From assembly GCA_022361535.1 (NCBI GenBank), contig JAKSAU010000996.1, forward strand, positions 1-5,249: a DNA stretch of 5,249 nucleotides, read 5' to 3'. Under the pieces are notes generated by a model that ran no database searches, was not told where the DNA came from, and saw only the letters and a list, made by a program, of their open reading frames with translations. Below are positions 5,085 through 5,249 of this stretch, one piece after another (position 1 is the stretch's first letter; every line of letters starts with the position of its first letter). Made by a program: the position numbers and the translations under genes. This DNA comes from Desulfobacterales bacterium (lineage in GTDB: Bacteria > Desulfobacterota > Desulfobacteria > Desulfobacterales > Desulfobacteraceae).

Positions 5085-5249
5085 ATGATTAGAAAATTAG
5101 ATACATTCTTATTTGGAAACATCCCTTTCTCTTGCGAAAGTAGATTTTCACTTGAAGATTCTGTTATCCGCTTAAAAGAAAATACGAAACGATCTGTGTT
5201 TAGCTCTTTTTTCAAGCAAAAAGCGGCGGGTAGAGTTAGCGCTTCGAAA
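5085..5249 (+). CDS. Cassette-borne hypothetical protein, N-terminal 55 residues (partial)
   Basis: An open frame begins at ATG 5085 and continues past the right edge: MIRKLDTFLFGNIPFSC, then ESRFSLEDSVIRLKENTKRS and VFSSFFKQKAAGRVSASK. It starts 9 bases after the crossover point (5075/5076) of the preceding attC and has no Shine-Dalgarno, as is common for cassette genes. A five-codon frame, ATG at 5078 to TAG at 5092, overlaps this start and could feed it by re-initiation. The wording is reminiscent of conserved hypothetical proteins found in cassette arrays of other bacteria, but this is a memory-level impression and I assign no function. No signal peptide or membrane helix is visible in the part present. 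Confidence 0.65.
   Translation, partial: MIRKLDTFLFGNIPFSCESRFSLEDSVIRLKENTKRSVFSSFFKQKAAGRVSASK

Noticed and set aside
1..5249. CRISPR arrays, tRNA or rRNA genes, insertion-sequence transposase
   Set aside because: No regularly spaced repeats, tRNA-like cloverleaf with a TTCRA arm, rRNA signature or transposase-like frame was seen.

Overview
The window most resembles a chromosomal segment of a Desulfobacterota (Desulfobacteraceae-like) anaerobe. This rests on protein style rather than any marker gene: a NuoG/formate-dehydrogenase-type iron-sulfur protein, an amphi-Trp protein and moderate GC content. The assignment to group is an inference of medium-low confidence.

Left part (1-2251). A truncated iron-sulfur electron-transfer protein on the minus strand (1-574) is transcribed divergently from a complete PLP-dependent group II decarboxylase-family enzyme (821-2251, plus). 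The 246-base gap between them holds an 18-bp near-palindrome (650-667), an 11-bp inverted repeat with a 35-nt gap, an 11-bp direct repeat, and a perfect TATAAT -10 box 37 bases before the decarboxylase start.

Middle part (2266-4022). Two minus-strand genes run convergently towards the decarboxylase. The upstream one (2595-4022) encodes an unusual membrane protein: signal/anchor, periplasmic type-3 solute-binding domain, one transmembrane helix and a cytoplasmic AlbA_2 (Schlafen-like) domain. It is followed 53 bases later by a small amphi-Trp domain protein (2266-2541), so the two may share a transcript. A good minus-strand promoter lies at 4075-4104, but the large gene has no ATG or GTG start.

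Right part (4023-5249). After about 490 bases without a gene the sequence becomes AT-rich and turns into an integron-type gene-cassette region. One complete cassette (4485-5075) carries a small MotA/TolQ/ExbB-like four-helix membrane protein (4515-5000) and ends in a recognisable attC site (4994-5082) with a folded stem and an extrahelical base. The cassette's first bases (GTTATCTC at 4484-4491) are the exact reverse complement of the R'' box of its attC (GAGATAAC at 4994-5001), as expected for a cassette that once circularised. A second cassette starts at 5076 and its gene (5085 onward) runs off the window. No integron integrase is visible. The site 5' of the first cassette is not an attC; it looks more like an attI-type simple site, preceded by four copies of a TTATCAGG-like motif.

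The gene-free stretch before the cassettes also contains a 122-base GC-rich element with 20-bp terminal inverted arms and internal hairpins (4167-4288), whose nature I cannot assign. The two most unusual items are the solute-binding/AlbA_2 fusion and the integrase-less cassette platform with its motif array.
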